A stretch of DNA of 64,000 nucleotides from Frigoribacterium sp. CG_9.8 (GCF_015751965.1 NZ_JADOVH010000001.1:930001-994000), one strand, 5' to 3'; positions 43,280 to 52,784 are shown, counted from the stretch's first letter. Made by a program: numbers and translations. The notes: generated by a model not told the origin, from the sequence alone.

Positions 43280-46183
43280 TCAGTGGGGAGCGGAAGGAGC
43301 AAGGAAATCCCCGAAGGGCACGACTGGCTCCGGATCGGCAGAAGGCGCAGAGAACAGGTGGCCTTGCCCGAAGCGGCACCCCATTTCGAGCAAAAGCTCT
43401 AATTGTGCCGGTGTTTCTATGCCCTCTGCGACAACCTGCAGCTTTAACAAGTCGGCCATCTGGATGATGCCTTCCACGATCGCTCGATCGCGCGCGGAGA
43501 ATTCGATATCGCGCACGAAGGTGCTGTCAATCTTCACCAGATCGACATCAAAGGTCCGCAGGTGGGAGATCGACGAGTAGCCTGTGCCGAAATCATCGAT
43601 AGCGAGGCGCACACCGAGGTCTCGCAGCTCATTAAATGTCCTGGCGGCAGAGTCTGCCGCTTCGATCATCGCACTCTCAGTGAGCTCCAACCAGAGTCGG
43701 TCCGGGGACAGGCCGGAACCACTGAGCGCTCGCGTGACCACCGTGAAAAAGTCGTCTCGCACGAACTGCAGTCCAGACACGTTAACGCTGACAGCTATCC
43801 CGCTGTCCAACGCGGTGGTGGCTCGGCACGCCTGGTCGAGTACCGCGCGCCCGATTTGTTTTATCAAGCCCACCTCTTCGGCAATCGCGATGAAGTCACC
43901 CGGCAACACCAGCCCGTGCTCGGGCCGGCGCCACCGAGCGAGAGCTTCGGTAGCCACGACCTTTCGTTTGCGCAGATCCACTACGGGTTGGTACCAGGTC
44001 TCGATCTGACCCCGGTCGACTGCACTGCGCAGGGCGATCTCGGTATCCAGTTTTCGGGCGTGTCGGTCGCGCAGATCGTCATCGAAAACTTCGTAACGAG
44101 CTCGACCGCGGTCCTTCGCCAGGTACATCGCCTGGTCTGCGTCGCGCAATATGGTTTCGGGTTCGTCGTTGCCGATGCTGAAGGCGATCCCGATGCTGGC
44201 GTCGACGAATGCAACGTACTCATTGATCCGGATTGGTAGGGCGATCGACTTCTGGAGGGCATCCGCGAGTCGGGTGATGTCCCCACTGTTCGCGATATCG
44301 GGGCAGATGACAACGAATTCGTCTCCACCGATACGAGCCACCGTGTCTGACGTCCGAACCCCGTTGCGGAGCCTCGTCGCGACTTCGGTGAGGACTGCGT
44401 CGCCGGAGTGGTGCCCGACGCTGTCATTGACTACCTTGAACCGATCCAGATCGATGAAGAGCACTCCAACTCCCCGACGGTTACGCGTCGCTTGGAGGAG
44501 CGCCTGCGCCAGTCTGTCCATCAACAGCAGCCGGTTGGGCAGGTTCGTAAGCGGATCGTGAAAGGCGAGATGCTCAACCCGGGCCTCGGCCAGCCGCCGT
44601 TCCGTGACCTCCTCCAGCTGGTAGAGCAGAGCTCCCACATGCGTGCCCTCTTTGATTTCGGCAATGCTCACCGTCACCCAGATCTCTTCGGAATCACTGC
44701 GGCGCACCTGTCGATCCGCATGAAGTGGGGAGCGTTCGTGTGGCCTTGTTGGCGCGTTATCCGCGCCGGCGGGCTGGAGCGGCATGAAAACCGACTCGAT
44801 CGACTCGTCCAACACCCCGGTCGACCGGCCGGTCAGATTCAACAGTCGCTGGTTGGCTTCGAGCACCAATCCGTCGAGCGACACTATGGCTGTGCCGAAA
44901 GGGGACCAGACAAAGGCCGCCTCAAACCGTGCCTGGGCGGCCGTCGCTGATGCTTCCGCGTCACGAAGTGCGGTGATATCCGTGACGCTCGCCACATGTC
45001 CGATCACGGCGCCTTCCTCCTTGATAGGCGTGGTGGCGACCTGTGCCCAGTGGATCTGCCCGTCTGGTGTGCGAAAACGCAGCGTACCTGCGTAAGCGGT
45101 GCCGCCGGCGACGATTTTTCCCCACCTGGCGCTCACCCGGCCCACATCGTCGGGGTGCAGCGCCGACATCCACCCGTCGTTCACGGACTCCTCCAGAGTC
45201 AGTCCGCTCACGCTGAGCCACTGGTCATTGGCAGTGAGCAGCCCTCCCGCACTATCCAGCTCCAGGATTCCCACCGGCGCAAGCCGCACGATCGCCTGGA
45301 GTGCGTCGGCCGACCCTGCCAGTTCCCGGGTTCGAACCGCGACCGTGGCCTCGAGCGCGCAGTTTGTCTCCGCCAGGCTGTTCAGCGCACCATCCCTCCG
45401 CCGGTCAAGTTCACGAAGCCTCCGGGCAGCTATCCAGGTGACGGTGCAGCCGAGGATAGTCGTGCCCCACACGAGCAGCGCAATGGCGAAAGCAGTGTCG
45501 AATCGATCCATACGCAGTGCCAACAGACTGAGCCAGCCGAGGGCGAACGGAACGACAATGAAGAACGGTATCGCCGGGCGGAGCAGTCTCCCTCCGCTGC
45601 CGGTATCCCGCGACAATACGACCAAACCGGTGCAGGGATACTGCAGCAGTGTCGCCCCGGACAGCACGCCGATTGCGACGGCCGTGAGCAGGGACATGCT
45701 GGTGTACCCGCCGACCGCGGACAGCGATGACGCCTCATAGGCGTAGCCGATAATCGCGATTTGACTGATGCAGAGGGTGACGACGGCGAGGGCGAGTGTC
45801 AGTGTGCTTCGGGCAAGATTACGGAGCAGCACTGAGCCGCCCAGCAGACAGAGGCAGAAGGCAGTCGATGGTGCCATGCGCGCACCACTTGCACTCAGCA
45901 TGATCCCCGGCAGTACGGTGTCCATGCCAAGCGACCGATTCAGAATATTCTCGGCAAGCGATAGGCCGCCGATGATCAGTACGAGCGCACCCAGCACTGT
46001 TGTTAGACGCCGACGGTGGAATGCGACCAGTGCAATCGAGAGAAGCACTATGGCCAGCGCCGTCGTCGGTTTCATCGCCACAAGCCTGGAGGTCAGCACT
46101 GTGCTTGCGGTGTACCACCCGAACAGAATCGCAAGTGCGGAGGCGCCGACCATGGCAGCCGCAACGCGCCCGACTAGCTGCAT
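43280..46183 (-). CDS. Membrane-bound PAS-GGDEF-EAL protein (c-di-GMP synthesis/degradation)
   Basis: The 967-residue protein has an N-terminal membrane sensor of about seven or eight helices (1-260), a short linker helix, two PAS domains (about 295-530), a GGDEF domain (RIGGDEFVV about residue 616) and an EAL domain (EALARW about 744). Both catalytic domains look intact. GGDEF carries an RxxD inhibitory site (RTSD) five residues upstream. EAL has ELTES, DDFGTGYSS, VKID and EGIET. It could act as synthase or phosphodiesterase depending on signals. It converges with the GT2 operon, a plausible c-di-GMP output. Confidence 0.93.
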   Translation of the reverse strand: MQLVGRVAAAMVGASALAILFGWYTASTVLTSRLVAMKPTTALAIVLLSIALVAFHRRRLTTVLGALVLIIGGLSLAENILNRSLGMDTVLPGIMLSASGARMAPSTAFCLCLLGGSVLLRNLARSTLTLALAVVTLCISQIAIIGYAYEASSLSAVGGYTSMSLLTAVAIGVLSGATLLQYPCTGLVVLSRDTGSGGRLLRPAIPFFIVVPFALGWLSLLALRMDRFDTAFAIALLVWGTTILGCTVTWIAARRLRELDRRRDGALNSLAETNCALEATVAVRTRELAGSADALQAIVRLAPVGILELDSAGGLLTANDQWLSVSGLTLEESVNDGWMSALHPDDVGRVSARWGKIVAGGTAYAGTLRFRTPDGQIHWAQVATTPIKEEGAVIGHVASVTDITALRDAEASATAAQARFEAAFVWSPFGTAIVSLDGLVLEANQRLLNLTGRSTGVLDESIESVFMPLQPAGADNAPTRPHERSPLHADRQVRRSDSEEIWVTVSIAEIKEGTHVGALLYQLEEVTERRLAEARVEHLAFHDPLTNLPNRLLLMDRLAQALLQATRNRRGVGVLFIDLDRFKVVNDSVGHHSGDAVLTEVATRLRNGVRTSDTVARIGGDEFVVICPDIANSGDITRLADALQKSIALPIRINEYVAFVDASIGIAFSIGNDEPETILRDADQAMYLAKDRGRARYEVFDDDLRDRHARKLDTEIALRSAVDRGQIETWYQPVVDLRKRKVVATEALARWRRPEHGLVLPGDFIAIAEEVGLIKQIGRAVLDQACRATTALDSGIAVSVNVSGLQFVRDDFFTVVTRALSGSGLSPDRLWLELTESAMIEAADSAARTFNELRDLGVRLAIDDFGTGYSSISHLRTFDVDLVKIDSTFVRDIEFSARDRAIVEGIIQMADLLKLQVVAEGIETPAQLELLLEMGCRFGQGHLFSAPSADPEPVVPFGDFLAPSAPH

Positions 46184-46447
46184 CCTGTTTCTCCATATCC
46201 AACGGGGGCGAAGGTGCCAGCCAACGCTCTAAGAATACGAGAAGGCTTTGCGTGGGGGCCACAGTACGAACCAAGATCGGCAGCACCGTCACAGGCCAGT
46301 GCCCGCTCGAGCCACCTATCGCGCGCGGGTAGCCGCGGTGCCTCGCCGGCGAATGTCGGGCTGATTGCGCTTCGATCGCCGGGCGGATGCTGGCGAGTGC
46401 GTTGCACTCAGATTGCGCTTTGCGAACGGCGGTGATTCCATAAGATT
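46184..46447. other. Intergenic region between the GGDEF-EAL and POT genes
   Basis: About 260 bases between divergent genes. No ORF, hairpin element or convincing promoter pair was recognised. TAAGAT at 46441-46446 is too close to the annotated GTG to serve it as a -10. Confidence 0.35.
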
Positions 46448-47938
46448 GTGAGTTCTTTAGACAAGGGCGGGCAAAAGGACGCCGTGGCCGCCGGCGATAC
46501 CACGCAGGATTCTGGATTCTTCGGACAGCCTCGACCGCTTGCAACGCTTTTTGGAGTGGAGACCTGGGAGCGATTCTCGTTCTACGGGATGCAGGGCATC
46601 CTGCTCATCTACCTGTACTACTCGGCGGCCCGCGGGGGCCTCGGCCTCGACCAGACCACCGCGGCCGCAATCGTCGGTGCGTACGGTGGTGGCGTCTACC
46701 TTGCGACAGTGCTCGGCGCATGGGTCGCCGATCGCATGTTGAGCAGCGAACGAACGCTCTTCATCAGCGCCGTTGTGGTGATGTGTGGCCACATCGCGCT
46801 TGCCCTGATCCCCGGATTTGCCGGTGTCGGCTTCGGTCTCGTGCTCATAGCGCTCGGCAGCGGTGGGCTGAAGGCGACGGCAACATCCATCGTCGGAACG
46901 CTCTATTCGCCCGACGACACCCGGCGCGATGCCGGATTCTCGCTGTACTACCTCGGCGTCAACCTCGGTGCCTTTTTCGGTCCGTTGCTCACGGGGCTGC
47001 TGCAGTCGACTGTCGGATTCCATATCGGATTCGGCCTCGCGGCAGTGGGTATGGCCGCCGGGCTTGTGCAGTATTCGTTCGGACGCACGCGGCTTCCGGA
47101 TGCTGCGCGGCAACTGCCGAACCCATTGCCCAGGCAGCGCTATCCGCTCGTCATCGCGGTGGCAGTCGCCGGGATTGCGGCCATCGCTATCCTGGTGCTC
47201 AGCGGCCTGATCAACGCGGGAAACCTCGCTGTTATCGTGATCGTGATCACGGCGCTGGCCGCGATCGCCTATTTCATCGTGATTCTCTCGAGTGCGGCGA
47301 TCACCGCCGACGAGCGAAGTCGGGTTTATGCCTTCATCCCGCTGTTCCTCGCGAGCGCGGCCTTCTGGTCGATCTACCAGCAGCAGTTCACCGTGCTCAC
47401 GATTTACAGCGACCAGCGTCTCAACCGTCAGATCTTCGGCTGGGAATTTCCCGTCTCATGGGTACAGTCGATCAACCCGATCTTCATCATCATCCTCTCC
47501 GGGGTGTTCGCCGTGCTCTGGACGAAGCTCGGGCGGCGACAGCCATCCACTCCGGTCAAATTCGGCCTTGGCACACTCGGTGTCGGTGTCGGATTCCTGC
47601 TGTTCCTGCCGTTCCTCGGAACCGGTCGAAATGGAACCCCGGTGCTCGCCCTCGTGCTCATCCTGTTCGTCTTCACCATCGCTGAATTGCTGCTGTCACC
47701 CATCGGGCTCTCGGTGTCGACCAAACTTGCGCCGGAGAGGTTTAGAACGCAGATGGTTGCCCTGTTCTTTTTGTCGGTGGCGATTGGATCGGCAGCCTCC
47801 GGCCAGCTCGCCGCACTGTACGACCCGACGAACGAGGGTCCGTACTTCGGGATTCTGGGTGCCATCGCCATCGCGATTGGTGTTGTGCTTATCCTCATCA
47901 GCCGCCCGGTACTGAAACTGATGCGCGGTGTCAGCTAG
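46448..47938 (+). CDS. POT-family proton-dependent oligopeptide transporter
   Basis: The 496-residue MFS protein has about 14 transmembrane helices and the POT signatures WERFSFYGMQGILLIYL and YLGVNLGAFFGPLLTGLL. POT carriers import di- and tripeptides with protons. The GTG at 46448 lacks a clear ribosome-binding site, and a GTG about 12 codons later preceded by AAAGGA is a good alternative. The TAG stop is the first of three in a 16-bp tandem repeat. Confidence 0.92.
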   Translation: MSSLDKGGQKDAVAAGDTTQDSGFFGQPRPLATLFGVETWERFSFYGMQGILLIYLYYSAARGGLGLDQTTAAAIVGAYGGGVYLATVLGAWVADRMLSSERTLFISAVVVMCGHIALALIPGFAGVGFGLVLIALGSGGLKATATSIVGTLYSPDDTRRDAGFSLYYLGVNLGAFFGPLLTGLLQSTVGFHIGFGLAAVGMAAGLVQYSFGRTRLPDAARQLPNPLPRQRYPLVIAVAVAGIAAIAILVLSGLINAGNLAVIVIVITALAAIAYFIVILSSAAITADERSRVYAFIPLFLASAAFWSIYQQQFTVLTIYSDQRLNRQIFGWEFPVSWVQSINPIFIIILSGVFAVLWTKLGRRQPSTPVKFGLGTLGVGVGFLLFLPFLGTGRNGTPVLALVLILFVFTIAELLLSPIGLSVSTKLAPERFRTQMVALFFLSVAIGSAASGQLAALYDPTNEGPYFGILGAIAIAIGVVLILISRPVLKLMRGVS

Positions 47939-47976
47939 GCGCTGTGTCAGCTAGGCGCTGTGTGAGCTAGGCGCTG
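47927..47976. repeat. 16-bp x3 tandem repeat carrying the POT stop codon
   Basis: Three copies of GTGTCAGCTAGGCGCT (the third with one change) place TAG at 47936, 47952 and 47968. The 16-base period puts the three stops in three different frames. Confidence 0.9.
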
Positions 47977-47997
47977 TCGGTCAGCGGGTTGGGTGTG

Positions 47998-49257
47998 TTA
48001 GAACGGTGGTGGGTCGGCTTCTCGGCTGTAGCCGGTGGGGCTTGTCCATACTGCGCGCTCGGCGCCGGGTGGTTTTTCTACCCGCCATTTGGTTTGGTGT
48101 TTCATCGTGTGGTGTGTGCGACATCGGTGGCTGAGATTGTCTGCGGTGGTTGTTCCGCCGTCGGCCCAGGCGCGGGTGTGGTCGAGATCGCAGTGGGCTG
48201 CGCGTCGTCCGCAGCCGGGGAAGTCGCAAGTGACGTGCAGGATGGCGAGCCATCGTTTCAGTGCGGTGGGAACCCGGTACTGTCGTGGGTCGATCCCAAC
48301 GATCGTGCCGGAGACCGGATCGGTGAGCAGCCGGGTGATCGAGGGCACTGTTGCGCACAGCCTGCGGGCGGTGTTGATATCGATCGGGCCGATACCTTCG
48401 AGTAGAGCTGGCTCATCAAAGTGGCCGAGCAGGCTCAGCACGGGGATGGTCAGCGCGACCGTGACCCCGACTGCCGGCCGCGTGCCTGCGCCGCTTGTGC
48501 ATGCGCTGCTTGTGCCTGTGCTGCTTGTGCCGGTGAGCAGGTCGCTGAGCACGTCGGCGCGCAGTTGGGCCATTGTGCGTTGTTCGTCGGATTCGGTGAA
48601 TAGCCCGAATGCGAGGCCATCGAGGGCGGCGCCGACCAGTGCTAGTTTCTCGGCAGACAGGTGTGCGTGCAGTCGGCCCATTCCGTCTCGGTCCACTTCG
48701 GTCCACACCCCACGGTGTGCGTTGGCCGCGTCATGGCGTTCGGTGAGAGTCTGCGCGTGCAGTTTCTCGCGCACGGCGCGAGCTGTGGTCCGGAATCTGG
48801 CCGGAGCAAGAGTGATGGCACCCATGATCCTGGTCTGAAACTCGGCCCATAAATCTGCCGGTAATTCGCTGACTATGGATGCCGCTTCCCGGGCGTTCTG
48901 GGTTGAGATATCTCCCTCGGCAAACCATGCCCACAACAGCGGGAGGCGTTCCCGGAGGGTTCGCGCGACAAAGCCATGGTTGCGAACGGTGGATTCTGCG
49001 AGGCTGAGGCGCACCGCAAGGTCAGCCGCGGCGGCGCGCTCGGCGAATTCGACGGCATCCCCGCGGAGCATGACCGCATCGATGAACACCTCGGGATGTT
49101 CGGCGGCTTCCCGCAGGGTGGCATCGATCGCACGGAACACTTCGGCTGATGCCCGCCACTGGGTGTGCTGCGCGAACTCGGCTTCGGCCATGCCGAACTC
49201 GACGCGAGTGTCAGCGTTGGCCATGTCCAGTGGGAGGTGGTGCATGAACACACTCAA
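47998..49257 (-). CDS. DUF222 domain protein with C-terminal HNH nuclease motif
   Basis: The 419-residue protein has the DUF222 region in its first 300 residues and a C-terminal HNH motif (CDFPGCGRRAAHCDLDHTRAW, then LSHRCRTHHTMKH). Such 13E12-like proteins occur in many copies in actinobacterial genomes and behave like mobile genes. Their targets are unknown. A Thr/Ser/Gly-rich repeat (TSSTGTSSACTSGAG) lies in the middle. GTG 49257 is used, with ATG 49245 and 49224 as alternatives. It abuts a decayed gene. Confidence 0.85.
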   Translation of the reverse strand: MSVFMHHLPLDMANADTRVEFGMAEAEFAQHTQWRASAEVFRAIDATLREAAEHPEVFIDAVMLRGDAVEFAERAAAADLAVRLSLAESTVRNHGFVARTLRERLPLLWAWFAEGDISTQNAREAASIVSELPADLWAEFQTRIMGAITLAPARFRTTARAVREKLHAQTLTERHDAANAHRGVWTEVDRDGMGRLHAHLSAEKLALVGAALDGLAFGLFTESDEQRTMAQLRADVLSDLLTGTSSTGTSSACTSGAGTRPAVGVTVALTIPVLSLLGHFDEPALLEGIGPIDINTARRLCATVPSITRLLTDPVSGTIVGIDPRQYRVPTALKRWLAILHVTCDFPGCGRRAAHCDLDHTRAWADGGTTTADNLSHRCRTHHTMKHQTKWRVEKPPGAERAVWTSPTGYSREADPPPF

Positions 49258-49408
49258 TCAGAGGCCACTGACATTGCAGCCGATAAGGGAAGTGCCGGTC
49301 AGGACTGGTATTTATCCACAGGCAGGCTCGCGCAAATGGGCCCTGTGGAGGAGAAGAGGCGAGGCTGATGAAGCCGTCGGGGGGCTATTCTTCACTGAGA
49401 AAGCATCC

Positions 49409-49895
49409 GTCGCCTCTGCGCTGTGTTGGTTGGTGGTGGAGAGCACGCCGACCATTGCGGCGCGAGTTTCAGTCGAGCACGAAGTTCGCGAGGGGGCCGG
49501 CATTTTCTTGGCGGCAATCGCGCAAGACGATACACAGGCATTTTTTGAGGCGCACCGGCTCGAGTACATCGCGAATATCCGGCAACCTCTCGAGGATCTT
49601 CTAGGCGAGGTGCAGGATCTCTGCGGTTCGGGTCGAGTGATGCGACCCAATCGGGATGTTCGCTTCAGTCACGACAAGTCGCCTGATAAGACATCGGCGG
49701 CTATGTCGGCGGGTTAACTTGGCGGGGTGTACCTGAGCGTCAGCGCTACCGGGTTGGAAGTCGGTGGAGGTCTCAGGCGGGCCGGTTTGTGATGGCGGGA
49801 CCATCATTGACAACGGCACCACGTGGTTTCGACCGGGATCACCCCGCAATCGAACTCCTGCGGCTCAAGCATTACTCTGTCGCCTCTGCGCTGTG
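49409..49895. repeat. 17-bp direct repeat flanking most of the DUF2461 remnant
   Basis: GTCGCCTCTGCGCTGTG occurs identically at 49409-49425 and 49879-49895. AAGCAT also lies just upstream of each copy. The second copy belongs to the DUF2461 reading frame. The first is outside it, suggesting duplication or rearrangement during decay. Confidence 0.8.
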
Positions 49896-50017
49896 CGGCG
49901 GTGAAGCAGCTCCCTCTCGGGGCAACACCGGAACTAATCCGGGAAACCTGGAGAGCAGTAGAACCGCTCATTGCGTGGTGCTCACAAAACGTCGGAGCAG
50001 CGGATCCGGGAACCTAA
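49490..50017 (+). pseudogene. Decayed DUF2461 family gene
   Basis: Pieces of a DUF2461 protein occur in order but in different frames. IFLAAIAQDDTQAFFEAHR and RPNRDVRFSHDKSPDKTSAAM (49490-49714) end at an in-frame TAA. GGVYLSVSATGLEVGGGL (49721-49777) continues in that frame to a TGA. LTTAPRGFDRDHPAIELLRLK (about 49801-49870) is in another frame. TPELIRETWRAVEPLIAW (about 49920-49990) is back in the first. The N-terminus and about 40 residues before TAPRG are missing. It lies next to a DUF222-HNH gene that may mark an insertion. Confidence 0.8.
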
Positions 50018-50337
50018 CCGGTCAGCACCTTGGACGGGTCTGCTGCGATGCCAAGCTCACGTGCGGCCAGCGAGATCTGCTGCGCCAGCGAGACATCGCG
50101 GTCGCTGATGTCGTTGATCTCGTGCGTGAACAGGCACACCAGCACACCGGGGTAGCGCAGATCAACATCCGGATGATGATTCGCCGCATCGGCGAGCCGC
50201 CCGATCACGTCGACCAGCTGGATGCCCGTGGCGAATGAGCCGGTGGCAAAGTACGTCTTCGCGCCGTCGGGGAATAGCTTCCAATCGTCGACACCATCTG
50301 ATTCGTGAAACTGCTGGGGTGAGATGCGCTCGGGCAT
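50014..50337 (-). CDS. Pterin-4a-carbinolamine dehydratase-like protein
   Basis: The 107-residue protein has the PCD signature ANHHPDVDLRYPGVLVCLFTH with the His-His-Pro-Asp active site and a second part (DISDRDVSLAQQI). The enzyme dehydrates 4a-hydroxytetrahydropterin, and relatives may act in other pterin or molybdopterin contexts. No aromatic hydroxylase gene is nearby. Its stop overlaps that of the convergent DUF2461 remnant. Confidence 0.82.
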   Translation of the reverse strand: MPERISPQQFHESDGVDDWKLFPDGAKTYFATGSFATGIQLVDVIGRLADAANHHPDVDLRYPGVLVCLFTHEINDISDRDVSLAQQISLAARELGIAADPSKVLTG

Positions 50338-50471
50338 GTGTGCCTCTAATCGTGGGGGTGTTTCAACTCTGCTCTGTGGTGCCGCGCGAAGTCAACCGGT
50401 TGAAATAGAAGTCCCTGCCTGCAACCGGTCATGGCCTGAATGTTTCACCCCGCTTCGGAAACTGCGACCTG

Positions 50472-50501
50472 CCTCACAGCGCCCCACCTCACAGCGAGAC
50501 A
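50472..50501. repeat. 15-bp duplication containing the rbsD stop codon
   Basis: On the minus strand CGCTGTGAGG occurs twice, 15 bases apart. The first copy contains the rbsD TGA (50491-50489) and the second repeats it in frame. Confidence 0.8.
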
Positions 50502-50872
50502 CCGCACACCAGCGCTGCGTTAGCGAACGGCGTCGCCTCACCCGTGCGGATGAAGAGCTTCGCCGAGGCGGACAGATCCTTCAGCTGCTCGTGGGAGATG
50601 TACTCGATTCCATCGAAACGGGCAGCCAGCCAGACCCCGGGGGGCGCGGTTCTCGCTTCCTCCGCCGCGATACACCCCTCGAAGATCATCTCGTCGAGCA
50701 GCGCATCGAGCACCTGTTCGAAGCGGGGAATGCCGTGCACCAGCGCCAGATCGATCACGGTGACGTCGCGGGGCAGCGGCATTCCACAGTCAGCAAGGAT
50801 CACGATATCCGTATGTCCGAGCCGGGCAAGTGCGCCCGACAGCTCAGCATTCAGGATGCCCCGCCGCTTCAT
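50489..50872 (-). CDS. rbsD: D-ribose pyranase
   Basis: The 127-residue protein converts pyranose and furanose forms of ribose, supplying the form used by ribokinase. It begins MKRRGILNAELSGALARLGHTD, with the conserved His, and has ILADCGMPLP and YISHEQLKDL typical of RbsD. ATG 50872 overlaps the rbsK stop (ATGA), so it is the last gene of the ribose operon. A longer frame from 51163 lies within rbsK. Confidence 0.94.
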   Translation of the reverse strand: MKRRGILNAELSGALARLGHTDIVILADCGMPLPRDVTVIDLALVHGIPRFEQVLDALLDEMIFEGCIAAEEARTAPPGVWLAARFDGIEYISHEQLKDLSASAKLFIRTGEATPFANAALVCGVSL

Positions 50873-51843
50873 GCACACACCGTGGTGTTCACCGTCGGAA
50901 GCTCGTCGGTCAGCGTCGGGTACGAGACTTGCGTTCCATGGCTGCGCACCGCGAATGCTCCCACCCGCACGGCAAACTGCACAGCCTGCAGCAGCACGAC
51001 CCCGGTAGCAAGCTGCGCACTCAGCGCGCCGACAAAGGCATCGCCGGCCCCCGAGCTGTCCACGGCGATGACGCTGGGGGCGTCCACGATGTTGAAGCCG
51101 TCCCGGTCGGCGCAGATGGCTCCTTTGGCACCGCGGGTCAGAACGACGGACGCGATGCCACACTCGCGTAGCGCGGTGACAAGCTCGGCGTCCTCGGTCG
51201 GGGTGCGGCGTTGCGGATCCATCTGCGCGAGCACGAGAGCGGCCTCGTGCTCGTTCACGACCAGAGGATCCGCGCGGCGGATCACCGCGACATCCAGTGT
51301 GATTACGGGGGCGAGGTTCAGCACAATACGCCCCGTGGCCATCCGGATCGCAGCCGTGATACCCGCGGGCGGAATCTCACCCTGAAGGACCACCACGGCG
51401 GCGGCTGCGATGTCGGTCGCGCTCGTCTCCACGGCTTCGGCTCCCACCAGGGCGTTAGCGCCGGGAATCACGACGATCGTGTTCTCCCCGTCATCAGCTA
51501 CCGTGACGATGGCGAGCCCGGTGGGGTCGTCGACCGTGTGCACGCCCGACAGGTCAACGCCCGAGCCGATCAGGATGGCCTTGGCGACCTCCGCCTGTGA
51601 ATCCCTTCCCGTGGCCCCGATCAGGTGCACCTTCGCACCGAGTTGGGCCGCAGCGACGGCCTGGTTTGCTCCCTTGCCGCCGGGCAGAAACTCCGTCGAC
51701 GATCCGATGAGAGTCTCGCCCGGCTTCGGGTGCCGTTCGGTGCGGATCAGCTGGTCGACGTTGATTGATCCCACGACGACCACCGATCCGCACCCGCCGG
51801 TTCTGGCCGGTGAGGTGAGCGCAGTTCCGGCGATGAAGCTCAC
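50869..51843 (-). CDS. rbsK: Ribokinase
   Basis: The 324-residue PfkB-family kinase phosphorylates ribose at O5. It shows VVVVGSINVDQL, the sugar-binding PGGKGANQAVAAAQLG and the anion-hole/catalytic DSSGAGDAFVGAL (usually DTTGAGD). The GTG start overlaps the rbsB stop (GTGA). The first 20 residues are an extra Gly/Thr-rich segment before the usual family start. Confidence 0.95.
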   Translation of the reverse strand: MSFIAGTALTSPARTGGCGSVVVVGSINVDQLIRTERHPKPGETLIGSSTEFLPGGKGANQAVAAAQLGAKVHLIGATGRDSQAEVAKAILIGSGVDLSGVHTVDDPTGLAIVTVADDGENTIVVIPGANALVGAEAVETSATDIAAAAVVVLQGEIPPAGITAAIRMATGRIVLNLAPVITLDVAVIRRADPLVVNEHEAALVLAQMDPQRRTPTEDAELVTALRECGIASVVLTRGAKGAICADRDGFNIVDAPSVIAVDSSGAGDAFVGALSAQLATGVVLLQAVQFAVRVGAFAVRSHGTQVSYPTLTDELPTVNTTVCA

Positions 51844-52784
51844 TTGGCGAAGTCACCGACATTCGACTTGGTGACGGCGACGACCTCGACCGGCACGGTC
51901 TTCTCGATCGTCTTGCCCTTGATCGCCTTCACGGCGAGTTCGACTGCGAGCTTGCCGAGTTTGGCTGGCTGCTGCGCGATGGTGGCGACGAGCGTGCCAG
52001 CCTTGATGGCAGCGAGACCGTCGGTGGTTCCGTCGAATCCGACCACGGATACCGAGGTGCCAGCCTTGCCGCCAAGGGCCTGGATGGCGCCGAGAGCCAT
52101 TTCGTCATTCTCGGCAAAGAGCCCGGTCACGCCCGGGTTCGCCTGCAGCAGGTTGGTCGTCACGTCGAGTGCGGCTGCGCGGTCGAAGTTCGCTGTCTGC
52201 TTGGCGACAACGGTGATGCCGGGGAACGCCTTGATGCCCTCTTCGAAGCCGGTACCGCGGTCGCGGCTTGCCGAGGTCCCGGAGACGCCCTGCAGGTGGA
52301 TGACGCTCCCCTTACCGCCCATGGCTTTGGCGAGTTCACTTGCAGCCTGTCGACCGCCGGCAACATTGTCGCTGGCGACGAGGGAGGCGAGAGTGGCCCC
52401 GTTGACCGTGCGGTCGACACCGATGACCGGGATACCCGCTTTGATCAGGGCGTTGACTGCCGAGGCGGCAGCATCCGAGTCCACCGGGTTGACGATGACG
52501 GCCTTGGTGTTGCCGGAGGCAGCGGTTGCAAGCTGGTTGGCCTGCGTTGCCGAGTCGTTCTGTGCGTCGACGATGTTGAGCTGCACCTTGGCATCTTTGG
52601 CCGCGGCAATGGCGCCATCGCGCAGTTCGACGAAGAACGGGTTGTTCAAAGTGGAGAGGGCGAGCACGATCTTGTCACCGGAGGCCTCTGCGCCCCCGCC
52701 TCGACCGCAGGCGGTGGTACCGACCAGAATCATTGCGACGGTCGCGGTCAGCGCTGCGACTTTCAAAAATGAGGACGACTTCAT
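51840..52784 (-). CDS. rbsB: Ribose ABC transporter substrate-binding lipoprotein
   Basis: The 314-residue protein has a lipoprotein signal peptide (MKSSSFLKVAALTATVAMIL with lipobox ending TTAC) and the periplasmic-binding fold of RbsB (VLALSTLNNPFFVELRDGA, PVIGVDRTVNG, LFAENDEMALGAI, VVGFDGTTDGL). It captures ribose outside the membrane for RbsC/RbsA. AAAGGA precedes the ATG. Confidence 0.95.
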   Translation of the reverse strand: MKSSSFLKVAALTATVAMILVGTTACGRGGGAEASGDKIVLALSTLNNPFFVELRDGAIAAAKDAKVQLNIVDAQNDSATQANQLATAASGNTKAVIVNPVDSDAAASAVNALIKAGIPVIGVDRTVNGATLASLVASDNVAGGRQAASELAKAMGGKGSVIHLQGVSGTSASRDRGTGFEEGIKAFPGITVVAKQTANFDRAAALDVTTNLLQANPGVTGLFAENDEMALGAIQALGGKAGTSVSVVGFDGTTDGLAAIKAGTLVATIAQQPAKLGKLAVELAVKAIKGKTIEKTVPVEVVAVTKSNVGDFAK

